In this document: positions 23,305 through 35,593 of the stretch, one piece after another
Layout of the letters: the number at the start of each line of letters is the position of its first letter
Position numbering within the stretch: position 1 is the stretch's first letter
From: Hedera helix
Lineage: Eukaryota; Streptophyta; Magnoliopsida; Apiales; Araliaceae
DNA length: 64,000 nucleotides
Reading direction: 5' to 3'
Assembly: GCA_947179155.2 (NCBI GenBank)
Contig: OX359270.1
Location: 25,941,556-26,005,555, forward strand
The notes under the pieces: model-generated
The model's database searches: none
What the model was told of the DNA's origin: nothing
What the model saw: only the letters and a program-made list of their open reading frames with translations
Made by a program: the position numbers and the translations under genes

Positions 23305-24339
23305 TGTGACGACCCCAAACCTTGGATCCGGTTCAACACTAATACTATATTTTTCTTATTGTTCATGAATAACAAAAATATTATAATTGCTAAATAATCA
23401 TTCATTTATAATTTTACAACATCTCTTTCTATACCAGAATCGCAATTTTTATACAATCCTAGTATGTCTCAATATCATACATCATACGACATTCTATTAC
23501 AATCAATTTGAGTATTTAACACTCACATAACATACCAACTAAGTCTTATACTACACCATCAATTACCTGTCTAATTCGGACTGATATCCACAACAGACAT
23601 TTAGATCTTCAGTGAAAGTAATATGGTTTCCTATTTCTTGATCTTTATCAAAAACTTCGAATAACTTGCACTATCTAAAAATGTTCGTTTTAAGCAAGAA
23701 TGAGCATGACAGCTCAACAAGTTTAACAGTTACACATAACACATTACATGCTTCACAGATTATACATGCTCTGCATTTTATTCTTACATCATGCATTTCA
23801 TACTTTTCATTTTATAAATGCTTCATTCTTGTACATAGTTTTCATGTAGTCATACCACATGCTGCTCGTCTACCACAAACATCATCAATATATCTTCATA
23901 TTATCAATTTAAATCACATTATAGCATATTAATACACATAGGAGCAAGTTCTGAAAAAACTTGTCTGGTTCGATTCTACCATTTACGCTTATTTGCGTCT
24001 TTCGTTCAACCTACAATATATATATAAAATCGACATAATTATTAGTTACAATGACTATTAATTAGTCTTAACTTAAGACCTTAACTTCAAATTATTAATT
24101 AACTCTTTAGTTCTCCGACCAATGAACCTTTACGTTTTGGACAAAAACCCTAGCCCAACAAACCTAGTTGGACCTGTCGGTAAACTTAACCTTCTTACAC
24201 ATTCACTACACGTTCTTCGTACGACTTACTTTTAATAAGTTGTCTAAAATTTAGTAACAAATTGACTATGTACATCGGTTTAATTTAATTAAACATTCTT
24301 CTTTTACATAACTTAATGATTCAGACATTTAATAATATA

Positions 24340-24930
24340 CCAAATACTTCAAAATATTATCTACCTTTGATAATATACAACTACATTCAAATATTATTAA
24401 CCATTTAATAATATTTTAATCACTTATTAATATTATTAATTATTTAATAATATTTTAATCCCTTACTCATATTATTAACAATTTAATAATATTTTAATCA
24501 CTTATTAATATTATTAATCATTTAATAATATTTTACTGACATATTAATATTATTAACCATTTAATAATATTTTAATCACTTATTAATATTATTAATCATT
24601 TAATAATATTTTAATCACATATTAATATTATTAACCATTTAATAATATTTTAATCACTTATTAATATTATTAACCATTTAATAATATTTTAATCACATAT
24701 TAATATTATTAACCATTTAATAATATTTTAATCACATATTAATATTATTAACTATTTAATAATATTTTAATCACTTATTAATATTATTAACCATTTAATA
24801 ATATTTTAATCACATATTAATATTATTAACCATTTAATAATATTTTAATCACTTATTAATATTATTAATCATTTAATAATATTTTATTCACTTATTAATA
24901 TTATTAACCATTTAATAATATTTTAATCAT
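24340..24930. repeat. 38-bp AT-rich tandem array in LTR B'
   Basis: About 14-15 copies of TTAATATTATTAACCATTTAATAATATTTTAATCAC-type units, the inverse complement of the array at 8380-8865 with a slightly higher copy number. Confidence 0.85.
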
Positions 24931-25284
24931 TTACTAATGTCATTAATTATTTAATAACATTTCATTAAATACAAATGTTATTATTCATTTAATTACCTTT
25001 TAATCTCATAATAATATTTTAATAATCTTTAAACTATACAAATAGTTAACTTTTTAATAGTGTTAACCTTAGTCTTTATTTTATACCTTTAACTACCAAT
25101 TAGTCACTAATAGACTTTATATATATATATTGCTTTAATATTCAAACACATTCATTTTACAAATTTATCTTAGGTTTTAAGTCCCTAACTGTGTTTCACT
25201 TAGACTTTTCATTAACCGATAAGTTAAACCAGAGTTCCGACTTGATAAAACTTTAAAATATCAAATTTTTACTTTTTAACACTG

Positions 25285-25372
25285 TACCAGCGCTGGCGGC
25301 GCTGGTCATAGGCTTATTCTAGCGCTAGCAGCTCTCAAAGCGGCAAGTCCGAGCGCTGGCGGCGCTCGTTTT
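25285..25372. repeat. GC-rich word cassette in LTR B'
   Basis: Three copies of an AGCGCTGGCGGCGCT word, one of them degenerate (AGCGCTAGCAGCTCT), in an otherwise AT-rich LTR. Confidence 0.7.
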
Positions 25373-26514
25373 GATTACCCGAACCTTTTTTTCTAAAACT
25401 GTCATAACTTTTTCATTTCTAAATATTTTGGGATGATTCTTGAGTCCAATCTCATCCGAATTTCCCCCTCTACAACTTCTCTTTAGATCACAAATCCAAA
25501 TTCCGAATGGAACTGGACTAAAACTGCTCGTAAGGACAAAGTGAAAACTAACTTCACAAATCCTTAGTTTTAATGGTTCAAACTTGAATAAAATAAACTT
25601 TACACATCCAAATGACACCAACTTAGTGTTGTTATCTTTCTAACTTCTTGTTTTATAACATTTCATGGTTCAATCAAATTTTTGAAAATATTTTGATAAT
25701 AAATTTAAGATCGAACCACTTAGTGTTTAAAAACGTCATATTTTACGGTAAAAACCATAACTTCTTTATTTCTTTAAAATTTTCAATCGTTCAAGTTAGG
25801 TTATCTTCACAATACATAAACCTATCCTTCAAGACTCTTAGATCATAAATATAACCCATACATGTCAACTCATAATCATCAACCTAGTTATTTAACTATG
25901 GTTTTACAACCAAACATGCTCATATGACTATTTCTTTCATCATTTTACGTATCACACATATAGAACACATATCTAGCATAGTTCACCATAGATCTTCATC
26001 ACTTAGATCCTTCCATTACCAAGATTACTAAAACTTATATTTAACAAAATAATAAATAAGGTTTGAGAAACTTTTAAACCTTCTATAGAATTCTTCTTCT
26101 TGGAAATGGTTGGAACTCCCTCTTGATCTTCTTGCTCTACCCGAAAATGACTAACACCCTTAGCGTTTTGATCTCTCAAACTCATAACTCTCACAATGTA
26201 GCTCTTATTTTCTCTAGAGCCTCTCTCTCTATAAGTTAGTGCAAGTAAACAAATGAGCAAACAACCAATATAAGGCTTTGCTCCTCCTTATTTATAGAAC
26301 TCTTCTAAGCGTACTTAACATCTCTTAATCAATCAATGCTAGTCAATTAAGAGCTTAATTCATGTTTACTATTACTTGAATGACTAGCTTGAATGACTAC
26401 CTTTGATTTGATTCTTGCTTGGATTTTATTTTGGATATTGAGTGTAGCATACTTGGAGTGTATAATACTCCAATAAAATCAAACAAGGCAACAACCAACC
26501 ATGTGCCCCTTCCC

Positions 26515-26547
26515 CCCCTCCCCCCCCCCCCCCCCCCCCCTCCCCCC
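26515..26547. repeat. Poly-C tract
   Basis: A nearly uninterrupted C run with isolated T bases. It creates spurious Pro-rich (+) and Gly-rich (-) open frames at 26397-26601 that are not genes. Confidence 0.9.
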
Positions 26548-27147
26548 GGTTCTAGAGTTGACCGACCATTTGGCCTTCTTGGCACCAAATTGATTTATTG
26601 ACCAACTCTTTGACTTAGCTTGGGCTCCACATTGGATCAAATTAATATTTCGTTTGAGCTCATCTATTAAATTTGTTTGGACTCAATTTATTTATTACAT
26701 TGGGCTAACATTAAATACCCTATGTTACATTTAATTAAAACAAGCATTGGGCTACTTTAATTATTACATGGATCAAGGTTTAATTAATTATATGAACTAC
26801 TAGGTTTGTGAGAACCCGAATTTTTGGGATTTCTTTAATAAAATTAAATAAGAATTTAATTAACAAAATTATCAAGGTTGTTTGAATTATTTATGATTGA
26901 CATATTTTATGTGATTTAAAGTGTGTAATGAGATTTAATTGGTAAATTAAATCTGTTCAGAGATGGTAATAAAATTGTGTTGAATTAGCATAATTGAAGA
27001 GTAAATAAATTATTTAAAAATAATTTATGAAGAATAAGAAAATTTTCATGTAATTGTACAATTAAATTGTTGATATTTAAAATAGTTGTGGAGATGCATA
27101 AATTGTTATTTAAATGGTATTACGTGGTAATGTGAGGTATATGAATT

Positions 27148-27149
<2 letters not shown>

Positions 27150-27205
<56 letters not shown>
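27150..27205. repeat. (TA)n microsatellite
   Basis: About 27 TA dinucleotides without interruption. Confidence 0.95.
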
Positions 27206-27208
<3 letters not shown>

Positions 27209-28152
27209 CATGTTCAATTGTTATATTGATAAATTTTATTGATTATGGAAATAAATGGATTAATAATTAAATTAATCCAAAATTTTAATGAAAAGCTAAT
27301 GCGGGAATTAGTAAAATTGAAATTATTGATTATATAATTAATTAATAATTGTGATAAAAGTTTAGAAATTTTAAAAGGAGAAAGTAATTATATAATAATA
27401 AATTATGTAATTTATATAAGAAAATTTAAGTAAAATATTAATGAAAGAATAATTATATAAATTATATAAGAATAAATATATAATTTATATAAGAGGATTA
27501 AATTAAATGAGGATGGAAGAAAAAATTATGTAAATTGTACAATATTTTATTGTATGGTTTACATAACGTGTAATGAGTAATGAAGAAAATAGAAATAAAT
27601 GAGAGAAATAATTATTTTAAATTATTGAGATGTGAATTATGTAAAATGGAATTATTCTCATTTTGTGGGAAACAATATTGTAAAAATTAAATGAGTTGGT
27701 TAGGTAATTTTAATTCATAATATGTATACATAATAAATGATATATGTACATATTATGTAGTGGGAGGAAAGACATGGATGTTTATGTAATGTATTTGTAA
27801 CAAAGTTGAAACGTGAGAAATTTAATTTCATTAAACTATGTGTGTTATTTTATTAATTTTGGAAGTATAAAGTACCTCATATAATTATATGCATGTCATT
27901 ATGCGTGTACAAAAATTGTCAAGTAAAGTACTTGAAAAGGGTATAAATATTATTTATAAATCATTTTATAAATTTTGGTGAATTAAAATAAATTTTTTAT
28001 ATATATTATATAAAATATTTATTACACGAGATAACTACATAATGTATTAAATTATTGAAATATGCTTGAATTGTGCTAATCCGGTCGGTAGAGTCGGCGG
28101 ATGTGTGGGTTGTTTTCCAATTTACTTAATTGGTGTTACAAAGGAAAAGAGG

Positions 28153-28154
<2 letters not shown>

Positions 28155-28190
<36 letters not shown>
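28155..28190. repeat. (TA)n microsatellite
   Basis: About 18 AT dinucleotides. Confidence 0.95.
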
Positions 28191-28196
<6 letters not shown>

Positions 28197-28544
28197 AGGA
28201 AGAAAAAAAATAAAAACCCAAAGTCTCCCTCTTTCTCTACCATCATAAGCCATGAGCCATAAACAAGAAGAATGGAAGCTTTACAACTTATCTTGGTTCC
28301 ATCAAAGGAGTATTAAGGTTCAATAAAGGAGTTTCAAGCCTTCAAAAGGTATAAAAATTAATTAATTGTTCAAATTTTTGTTAATTATGCTGTTAATTAA
28401 AATTTTGTGCAAAATTAGTAAATACTTAAGATAATTGTTGTTTATCATTTTTGGATGTATATATATGGATTATATGATGTTTAGAGTAATTATTGTGGAG
28501 AAATTGGATCAAAAATAAATTAAAGGGGAGTGAATAGTGAACAG

Positions 28545-28870
28545 TCCCGAACAGGGACAATTCTGTCCATTTCTCGGCAGAATTTGGAAATTTTTCCTTC
28601 TAAAAAGTTGTAGAAAATTAAATTTCATTTGGAATAGACTTAAAATTCGTAATTTTCTAATAAACGAGCTAATTTCTATGAATTTCGGAAGATTTAGCGC
28701 AGTGAAACGTGGTCTGTCCAAATCCTGTACATTTCGGTGCAGAATTTGGAAAAAGTTTCTTCTACAAAGTTGTAGAGAATTAAATTTCGTGTGGAAAAGA
28801 GATTCGTAATTTTCAGATAAACGTGCTAATTACTGTGAATTTCAGAAGTTTCATTGCATTGAAATTAAAA
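28545..28870. repeat. 162-bp tandem duplication in solo LTR
   Basis: Two diverged copies: CTGTCCATTTCTCGGCAGAA at about 28563 matches CTGTACATTTCGGTGCAGAA at about 28725, followed in both by AAAGTTGTAGA...ATTAAATTTC and TCGTAATTTTC...ATAAACG...GCTAATT. The unit spacing is 162 bp. The small open frames here come from the duplication. Confidence 0.75.
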
Positions 28871-30400
28871 TTTAATTACTAAAAATTTTTTTGTACTGAA
28901 ATTTGTTCAGGACAGCATTATTCTTATATTATTCCAGAATTTTTGGAAAATTTTGGTAATTTATTGAAGAGCATAGTATTTATTGTATTTTTAAGGCTAT
29001 TTAAAGTTAATGTAAAAATAAGTAAAAATTTATGGAAAAATCTATAAATATTAAAAAATTACGAAACTTAGTGAATTTTTTTATAATAATATAAGATAAA
29101 TATTGATATTGTTTGGGGGATACAAATGTATGTTGAGTGATTATTTATATTTTTAAAGCTATTAAATAATAGTTTTTATATATATAAATAATTACAGAAA
29201 TTTGTCGGGTAATTCAGAAATTATGAAAATTGGTTGAAAAATCTAGAATAATATTCTAGAGACTTTAGAAGATTTAGTAAACTCAGGAGATGTCAGAACA
29301 TTATAGGTCGCATGTTGACTAGCTAATAAATAAGCATAACAGTTTTTACACGAGGGTCGAGAATTGACCTAGAAAATTTGTTTATACTTTTATAGTGTGA
29401 TATTGGTAATTAGTGTTTAGATATCACTGAAATGTGAATTATGAATTTTGAATAAAAGTTTTAGATACGAACAAGTTGGAGTGACTTAACTCAGTAATTA
29501 CAAGTTAAGCCGGGACATTATGATACTCGAGGCAAGTTCTTCAGTACTTGATTTTAATTGTTATATGATGTTATATGCTTACTGTGTTCAAATGCATATA
29601 GAAAATTTGTGTTATGTGATTTGTGGTTAATGTGACGAGATGTGTCTTTGATGCAATTATGTGACTACATGTGAAGTAGTTCAATGATTTCTTTAGGAAA
29701 TTGTTAATCTAAAATGGATATGACACATGTGAGATATATTGTTTTAGTAGAAACATAACACATGAGGTATGACACACACAGAGCATGTTATGTTATGTGT
29801 TATGTGCACACTGTTGAACTTGCTGAGCCGTAGCACTCATTCTTGCATAATATAAACTTTTGCAGGTAAAGAAACAAATTTCAGGAATATTAGATTATGT
29901 TAGAGATGGATTAACCTAGAAGGTTGTAAACGTAATTGTTATATTTCTAATAGCATAATTCAATATGGGTAAATTTGCGAAGTTTACATTGATGTTTTGT
30001 ATGTACATATAAATTAGATCCGGATAGGACGAATAAAGTTAAATTGTGAACTATAATTGTTCAAGATAGTTGTTATGATAGAGAGCATTATATATCTAAT
30101 TATGAATTATGAAACAAATAATATTTAGAAACAATATTAAATTTTGAATGTTGAGCTTTACGATACTTGTAACAGAAAGAAAATGTAAATGTTGCGATCC
30201 AGGGACTATGATTGAAGTGTTAAGTTTTAAATGCCAAAACGTTTTAATTCAATTATTTTTGATGATGTAAAAGCAATTAATTGATTAAATAATGTAATTT
30301 AAGATTTATTAACGAACCGAAATTTGGATGTAAGGAAGATAATGTATAACAAATATGAAATTTAAGGTAATAAGGTTGGTCAAATTTCGGCGTCGTTACA

Positions 30401-31151
30401 AGGTGAATTTATTTAACTTAGCTTAACACCTCATTTGGATTTATAATATAATCCAATTAGACTTACATTAAATTATTCTACCATATTGGGTTACATAATT
30501 AACTCATTCATAGTTAATTCTCAACACCACCTTTATTTACCTAGCAATTAACCAATGATTGGTTAATGCTCTCTCTTGTCTACTAACTAGAGTTATTTAA
30601 TTAACCCTATACTAGTTAATTCTCCACACTCAATCAATACTTGAAATTTCCCAACACTTTGACCATCATATGACTTTAATGGTTTGAGCTACATAGTTTA
30701 CTTTTTATTGGGCTCTCTTATTTAATTACCCACTTCATGCAATTATTCTCATATTAGGCTAACATCTATAATTATTTTGGGCTAGTCCACTAGTAATAAT
30801 TAAATTACTTGGACTCATCATGAGATTAAATCTTTAAATTTATTTGAACCTTTTTATAATTACCAACAAGACTTACAACAATTAAAATATTGGGCTTATT
30901 TTAAATTCACTTTTGAATTCTATACAATAATTTAATAATTAAGTTAATTACTTAAATAATTAACTTCTTAATAATGTCATTCTAGACAATCATTCTAGTT
31001 TCTCTATAACTTTAACTCATAACTAATATAATTAGCATAATTAATTATATTTCATGATTTTCCTTCTTATTTCATATTTAAACTAATTGATTTATTAGTT
31101 TAATTGAGTACTAACTTACTCATCATCTTATTTGGCTAGCAAACAGACTTT

Positions 31152-31182
<31 letters not shown>

Positions 31183-31403
31183 ATCACCTTCACTTCTCAA
31201 ATGAATTTATTTTCTTAATAAATTCTATACATGCATCATTAAAATATTTCCACATTTAATTTTTAACAATTAAATTATGTTAAAAAAAATGCTTACTCAT
31301 TTTCTACACATTTTACTTCTCTAATTCTAGGTTTTAAATCTTAACCTTTAATTAAATCAATTAAGATATTATCTAAAATCTTGGAAATATCTGGGATATT
31401 ATA
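30401..31403 (-). mobile_element. Ty3/gypsy LTR "B'", part 2 (LTR 5' end)
   Basis: Continuation of LTR B' after the solo LTR, very AT-rich, with a (TA)n tract at 31157-31182. On the minus strand it begins TATAATATCCC at about 31403, a decayed TGTAATATCCC start. The sequence just outside, reading AACGAAATTCTTATAAGAATGGGTGA on the minus strand, is typical of the 3' end of chromovirus-type pol, so this is a 3' LTR. Confidence 0.65.
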
Positions 31404-31718
31404 TTCACCCATTCTTATAAGAATTTCGTTCATGAAATTATCTCATACACATTTCTACCAATTTTTATCTCTGAGTATAACTCTTTACTCATCAAATTCT
31501 ATGACCACCCTTTGCTAGGAAGTTCATACTTCTAAATTCACAATTCTAAATCAATGAAATATCTTGCAAAAGAATCAATTGAAAATCAATATCTTACAAA
31601 AGAATAAATTGAAAATCAAAATATTCATTAAAACTTTCATATTATTTTGAGGACTCATAAAGACTGTGAACATACTTGAGTTGAACTCTTTGGATTTACC
31701 AACCCATATATTGTTATA
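31404..31718 (-). other. Remnant of element B 3' internal end
   Basis: About 315 bp between LTR B' and the Athila 3' LTR. Only the last 30-40 bp (minus strand) resembles the end of a gypsy pol gene; the rest has stops in all frames. Some of it (GGTTGGTAAATCC...CAACTCAAGTATG) has the character of LTR sequence. Most of pol of element B is missing, so a deletion accompanied or preceded the Athila insertion. Confidence 0.45.
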
Positions 31719-33164
31719 TGTTCGCCTTTTTCCGTTCAGAAAATACTTCACGCAAGTGCACGTGGTTTAAGTGTAGTATAAGGCTAGCAAGGTATCGTTC
31801 CCACGAGGAATTGTAAATTAAGCATTGAATCACTAGTTAATAATTGAAATAACATTGATTGAATTTTGTGGTTTGAAAATATTGTCAAGTAATGTAGCTA
31901 ATTTCAACAATTAAATTACTCAAAACTAAAATATCTAGATTTAAAACCGTTTAGGGTTTACAACTCAATCACTTGTTATCAACTGAACCAACTTATCTCT
32001 ATGAAGTTAATATACATGCACAAGATTGCTAATTGAGAACTCTTTAATAACTGAATAATGTCTCTCGATTATTATTCAGTATATCTTCTCCAATTCTACC
32101 GATTATGTAATGAATTGAAGAAGAACGTCACTTTAAAACAACAACCTATATTTCTATGATTGCTGATTTAAAAAGATGGAAGGCTTCAGTTCTCTACCAA
32201 TTACATGCGGCAACTGAGTATATTTCTATCTCAATCACAACTTACATTAACAATAAGTTCACATGCTACCATGCAAGGGTCTGATTTCATACATCATCTC
32301 TCAATTCTATATGAAATACTAGATTAAATTACTGGCCAAGTAATTAAAAATAACAATCACTCATGGTAGTCAAACCCACATGTATATAACAAGCACAGAT
32401 AATAACTTGCTTCCGATTATACAGCTAATCGCATTGTAAACCCTAAACAATAAAATTTAGCTCATAGTCAATCTAAGATAACAAACACAAGAGTGAATTC
32501 TAGCCATAAATAATAATTAAAGTACAAGAGTTCAGAGATAAACTAAATATGTAATCTTGCCCTTCTCTGCACCAAGACCAGAATTTCTTTCGTCAACTGC
32601 AGATTTCTTTCCCTTCGCTCAATTCGCTCTATGTATTTCTCTCTTGCTCTCAGCGTCTCCTTCTGTCTGATTCTCCTCTTCTTCTTTTTATCTGACCTTC
32701 CTTTTGTTTCTTTCACAACTCCGGCTGCTTCGCATGTTAACTGCCCAAAAACTGACTTAGCAACTGCTCAGCATCGTGGGAGAAATCAGTCGATTGAACG
32801 TGACGCAGCTGCTTCAATCATCACGCAGCTGCGTTGAACTAGCCTCACGCAGCTGCTTCACTCTTAACGCAGCTGCGTTGAAATCGCCTGACGCAGCTGC
32901 TTCAAAAGTCACGCAGCTGCGTTGACGTCACACAGCTGCTTCAATATATCACGCAGCTGCGTCTAAACATTCTGGAAAAAATGGCTTCTGTGACGCAGCT
33001 GCGTGAACCTGGCTTCGAAATTACTGAAATACCCTTGCAAGCTATTTTCCATGCAAACCTGAAATAAATGCACAAAAATGCATAAAATTAAAATAAAAAC
33101 GCTTAAGGACTACAATATATAAGTTAAGAAACACTTATTTTTAATGTACAAAACCGACTCAACA
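31719..33164 (-). mobile_element. Athila-type Ty3/gypsy 3' LTR (inverted partner)
   Basis: 1446-bp reverse-complement copy of 15363-16829 with only scattered differences, including in the number and sequence of the ACGCAGCTGCGT words. It is preceded on the minus strand by the polypurine tract AAGTTTGGGGG. It is therefore the 3' LTR of the same element, turned around together with the downstream half of the element by the inversion. Confidence 0.9.
32795..33005. repeat. ACGCAGCTGCGT palindrome array in the 3' LTR
   Basis: Same alternating full and half palindromes as at 15525-15750, e.g. TGACGCAGCTGCTTCAA and TCACGCAGCTGCGTTGA, at similar spacing. Confidence 0.9.
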
Positions 33165-34431
33165 AATACCCCCAAACTTATCTAATTGCTTGTCCTCGAG
33201 CACAAATAACTTAACAAAATTGAAATCTAGTAGCAACCATGAATTTTAGCATAGCATGAATTATTGTTACCACACACCAGATTCAGGCCTCAAGCAACTC
33301 ATAATAGCCTTATAGAACTTTCAAGAACTACCGAATTCACAAATCTCACAGAATCGACAATCAAGCCCTATTTAAGATTCCTAATTGTGCGTGTGTTTCG
33401 TAGTTTCAACTAGTCAGAAAAATTAGATAAACTTCTTAGATTAATCACAAGCAAAATTTCACTTTGAATTCACGTCCTTACTTAAACATCTCTTAACCAA
33501 GTCAGACAATCACATAAATTAGGGATCATACTACTCATTAGAAATACAGAGTGAATGCGTTTTACGCTCCATTTCACCCCCAACTCATTAATAATGACTC
33601 GTGCAATGCACAATTCCATTAGGCTATTCAATGTTACCCGTGTAACGAGCTTTGGACCAGTGACTCCCAAACCAGTTGGTTTTAGGGCACTAGATGTAAA
33701 GACATCCCTAAGGATTTACTTGCTCGAATAGCAAAGGCCACAAAATTCTGACTGAGTCAATTATTTGCATGTTTTTTTTTTTTTTTTTTTTTTTTGATTA
33801 ATATATGATCCCCCCAAACTTATATAAGAGCCTTAACTCAGCATACGAGAATTTGCAAGTAAGAATTGAAGTCACTAATGAAACTCAAAAGAAGATCAAT
33901 CTCGTAAGTTTTCTAATTCTCAACTAGTCCCAACAATCAAATTTTGTGCTTATAAAGACATAGGAACCAAAAATAACGCAAGACTACTCGATTGTAAGAT
34001 TGAAATTCAACATGTTCATTCATTTATCATTAAAGGCTAGCAAAAAACAACATTCTTATCATCGGCCTTACACTAGTTTTCATGATTACTTTGAAATTGC
34101 TAAATAGAATTAAACGCAAACTACAACTAACCGTTTTTGTAGGTTTCACGGTCACACTTAGCACGTGTAACAAGCCTTTTAAACCCCATAATTACCTTAT
34201 GAGGACGAGTTAAGTCTCGTGAGGGTTTGCAGTGAATATACCCTCAAAATTCATCTACATTCCTAATTTTTTTTTATTATTATTCTTTTTAATCAACAAA
34301 AGACAAACAAAAGACCCAAACAAGGCATAACATATGCAAACAAACGTAAACGTCCCCCAAACTTATCAAACTCAGTGTCCTCAATGAGTATTGAAGCAGA
34401 ATTGAAATAACAGGACTTCCCTTTTAGAGCA
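33165..34431 (-). other. Athila 3' untranslated region with repeated polypurine-like tracts
   Basis: Noncoding, downstream of the last Athila ORF. On the minus strand the word ATAAGTTTGGGGG occurs at 33170-33182 (directly before the LTR, the functional-looking polypurine tract), again at about 33811-33823, and in a shorter form at 34354-34367. A poly-T run lies at 33773-33796. The 62-aa frame at 33482-33670 is not supported. Confidence 0.65.
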
Positions 34432-35593
34432 CTACTCCTCAGCTTCGTCGTCCGGTGAATCAGGAGGTAATGCAGGCATTGCCGGAGGAATTGGAAAATT
34501 CAATGGCTCACGACCAGCATTCATGTCTAAACGAGTAAACGCCTCCGCTAAAGTTGTGTTGAATGTTGCTTGGTATTGCATCATCGAACCCATTGTCTCT
34601 GCCAGATGGGCATCCCGTCTAGCTTGTCGACGAGATTCTCTCCGAAGCTGCCTTACCTCCGCCACTAATGTGTCAATCGTGTTGGACGATGAAGCTGCAT
34701 CGTGCTCCGGCTCTGCTGCAAATAATTCCTCGGTGTCCGGAGAATGTGGATCACCCAAAAGAAATCCCGCTCCTTTTGGATCAGGAGGTGCCCCATTCCA
34801 TTGCTTGAAGTTCTTGATGATTTTAGAGTCGATGGGTACTTGAGGATGCTGAATTGGTTCACTATCATCCCATTCTACTCCCGCTGCTTCACAAAGCCCA
34901 CAAATTAACGACGGATGAGGTAGGCCCCGGATCGGTTTCCCCTTGATGGCATACTTAATCGAGCTGTTAATCACCTGTCCCTTATCAATGGATTTATCAT
35001 TGACTATGCAGTATAAAAGAACCGCTCTGTCTTTAATGACCTCGGTGAAATGTGTTGTTGGCATGAGTTTAGCACACAGGAAATAATACCATGCCTTCCC
35101 AAATCGGCTCAAGTATGTGTAGTTGAAGGTTTTGGGCTCACCATCTCTATATTTCCAAACGGCATCCGGTTGGCACAAACCTCGAATAACCTCCTCATAA
35201 TTTATCGGTTCCTTAGCAAATGCCGAATACTCATCCGCTTCGGAAAGCAAGGGAATACCATAGTACTCATTTATCTTCGCAGGAGAAAAGGAGACCTTCT
35301 TACCCCCGAACGATGACGTCATTATGTTTAACGGCCTTGGCGTTAGCATAAAACTCTTTTACAATCGAAATGACGGCAGCTTGAGGCTGGTGAGGTAGTG
35401 TACCCCAATTCCGACTGATCATTCTCCATAACGCCCCATCCAAAGGTCCTGGATCCAAGCCTCGCTCCGGTATAAGCTTTTTGGCATCGACATGCTCCTC
35501 ATAGAACTTTGCCGATTCATAGCTCACAAATCGGCGTGAATCATAGGGAGGAGTGGACCTTGAGCTCTCTCCTCGATGACGTTTTGGTGCCAT
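34432..35593 (-). pseudogene. Athila downstream ORF (plant transposon protein domain), frameshifted
   Basis: Located between integrase and 3' LTR, the position of the env-like/extra ORF in Athila elements. The frame starts with a basic MAPKRHRGESS segment at 35593, then FVSYESAKFYEEHVDAKK and an about 200-residue domain (INEYYGIP, YLSRFGKAWYYFLCAKLMPTTH, IKYAIKGKPIRGLPHPSLICGLC) of the kind annotated as 'putative plant transposon protein'. A charged region (LRRESRRQARRDAHL) and a Pro/acidic tail ending at 34432 follow. One extra C in the run at 35303-35307 shifts the frame about 96 residues in. No signal peptide or membrane segment is seen, so an envelope role is not supported. The 106-, 67- and 88-aa overlapping frames are shadows. 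Confidence 0.8.

Larger units (their letters stand above)
23305..26806 (-). mobile_element. Ty3/gypsy LTR "B'" (3' LTR of element B), part 1
   Basis: Reverse-complement copy of LTR B, beginning (LTR 3' end) at TGTGACGACCCC. The 23305-25850 part aligns with 7585-9948. The rest, to 26806, is the 5' part missing from B. It contains the 38-bp array (24340-24930), the GC-word cassette (25285-25370) and the GAGCATGACAGCTCAACAAG version of the family motif at about 23700. It is interrupted at 26806 by a solo LTR and resumes at 30401. Total LTR length without the insert is about 4.5 kb. Reading frames inside it (23666-23932, 25325-25621, 25648-25848, 26003-26260) are not genes. Confidence 0.8.
26807..30400 (+). 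mobile_element. Solo Ty3/gypsy LTR, about 3594 bp, nested in LTR B'
   Basis: Starts TGTGAGAACCCG and ends GGCGTCGTTACA. The flanks AGGTT (26802-26806) and AGGTG (30401-30405) form a 4/5 target duplication. It carries the AACTTGCTGAGC...GCACTCATTCTTGC motif at 29817-29847 and no primer site or coding region, so it is a solo LTR. Sequence on both sides belongs to LTR B'. It contains (TA)n tracts at 27150-27205 and 28155-28190 and a 162-bp tandem duplication at 28545-28870. Confidence 0.8.

Noticed and set aside
7585..25850. B and B' as the terminal inverted repeats of one giant DNA transposon
   Set aside because: They are 2.4-kb inverted copies, but each has LTR ends, B is followed by a tRNA primer site, and B' is preceded by a pol tail. 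The inverted orientation is explained by the inversion.
26397..26601. Pro-rich / Gly-rich small proteins
   Set aside because: Produced by translating a C homopolymer on both strands.
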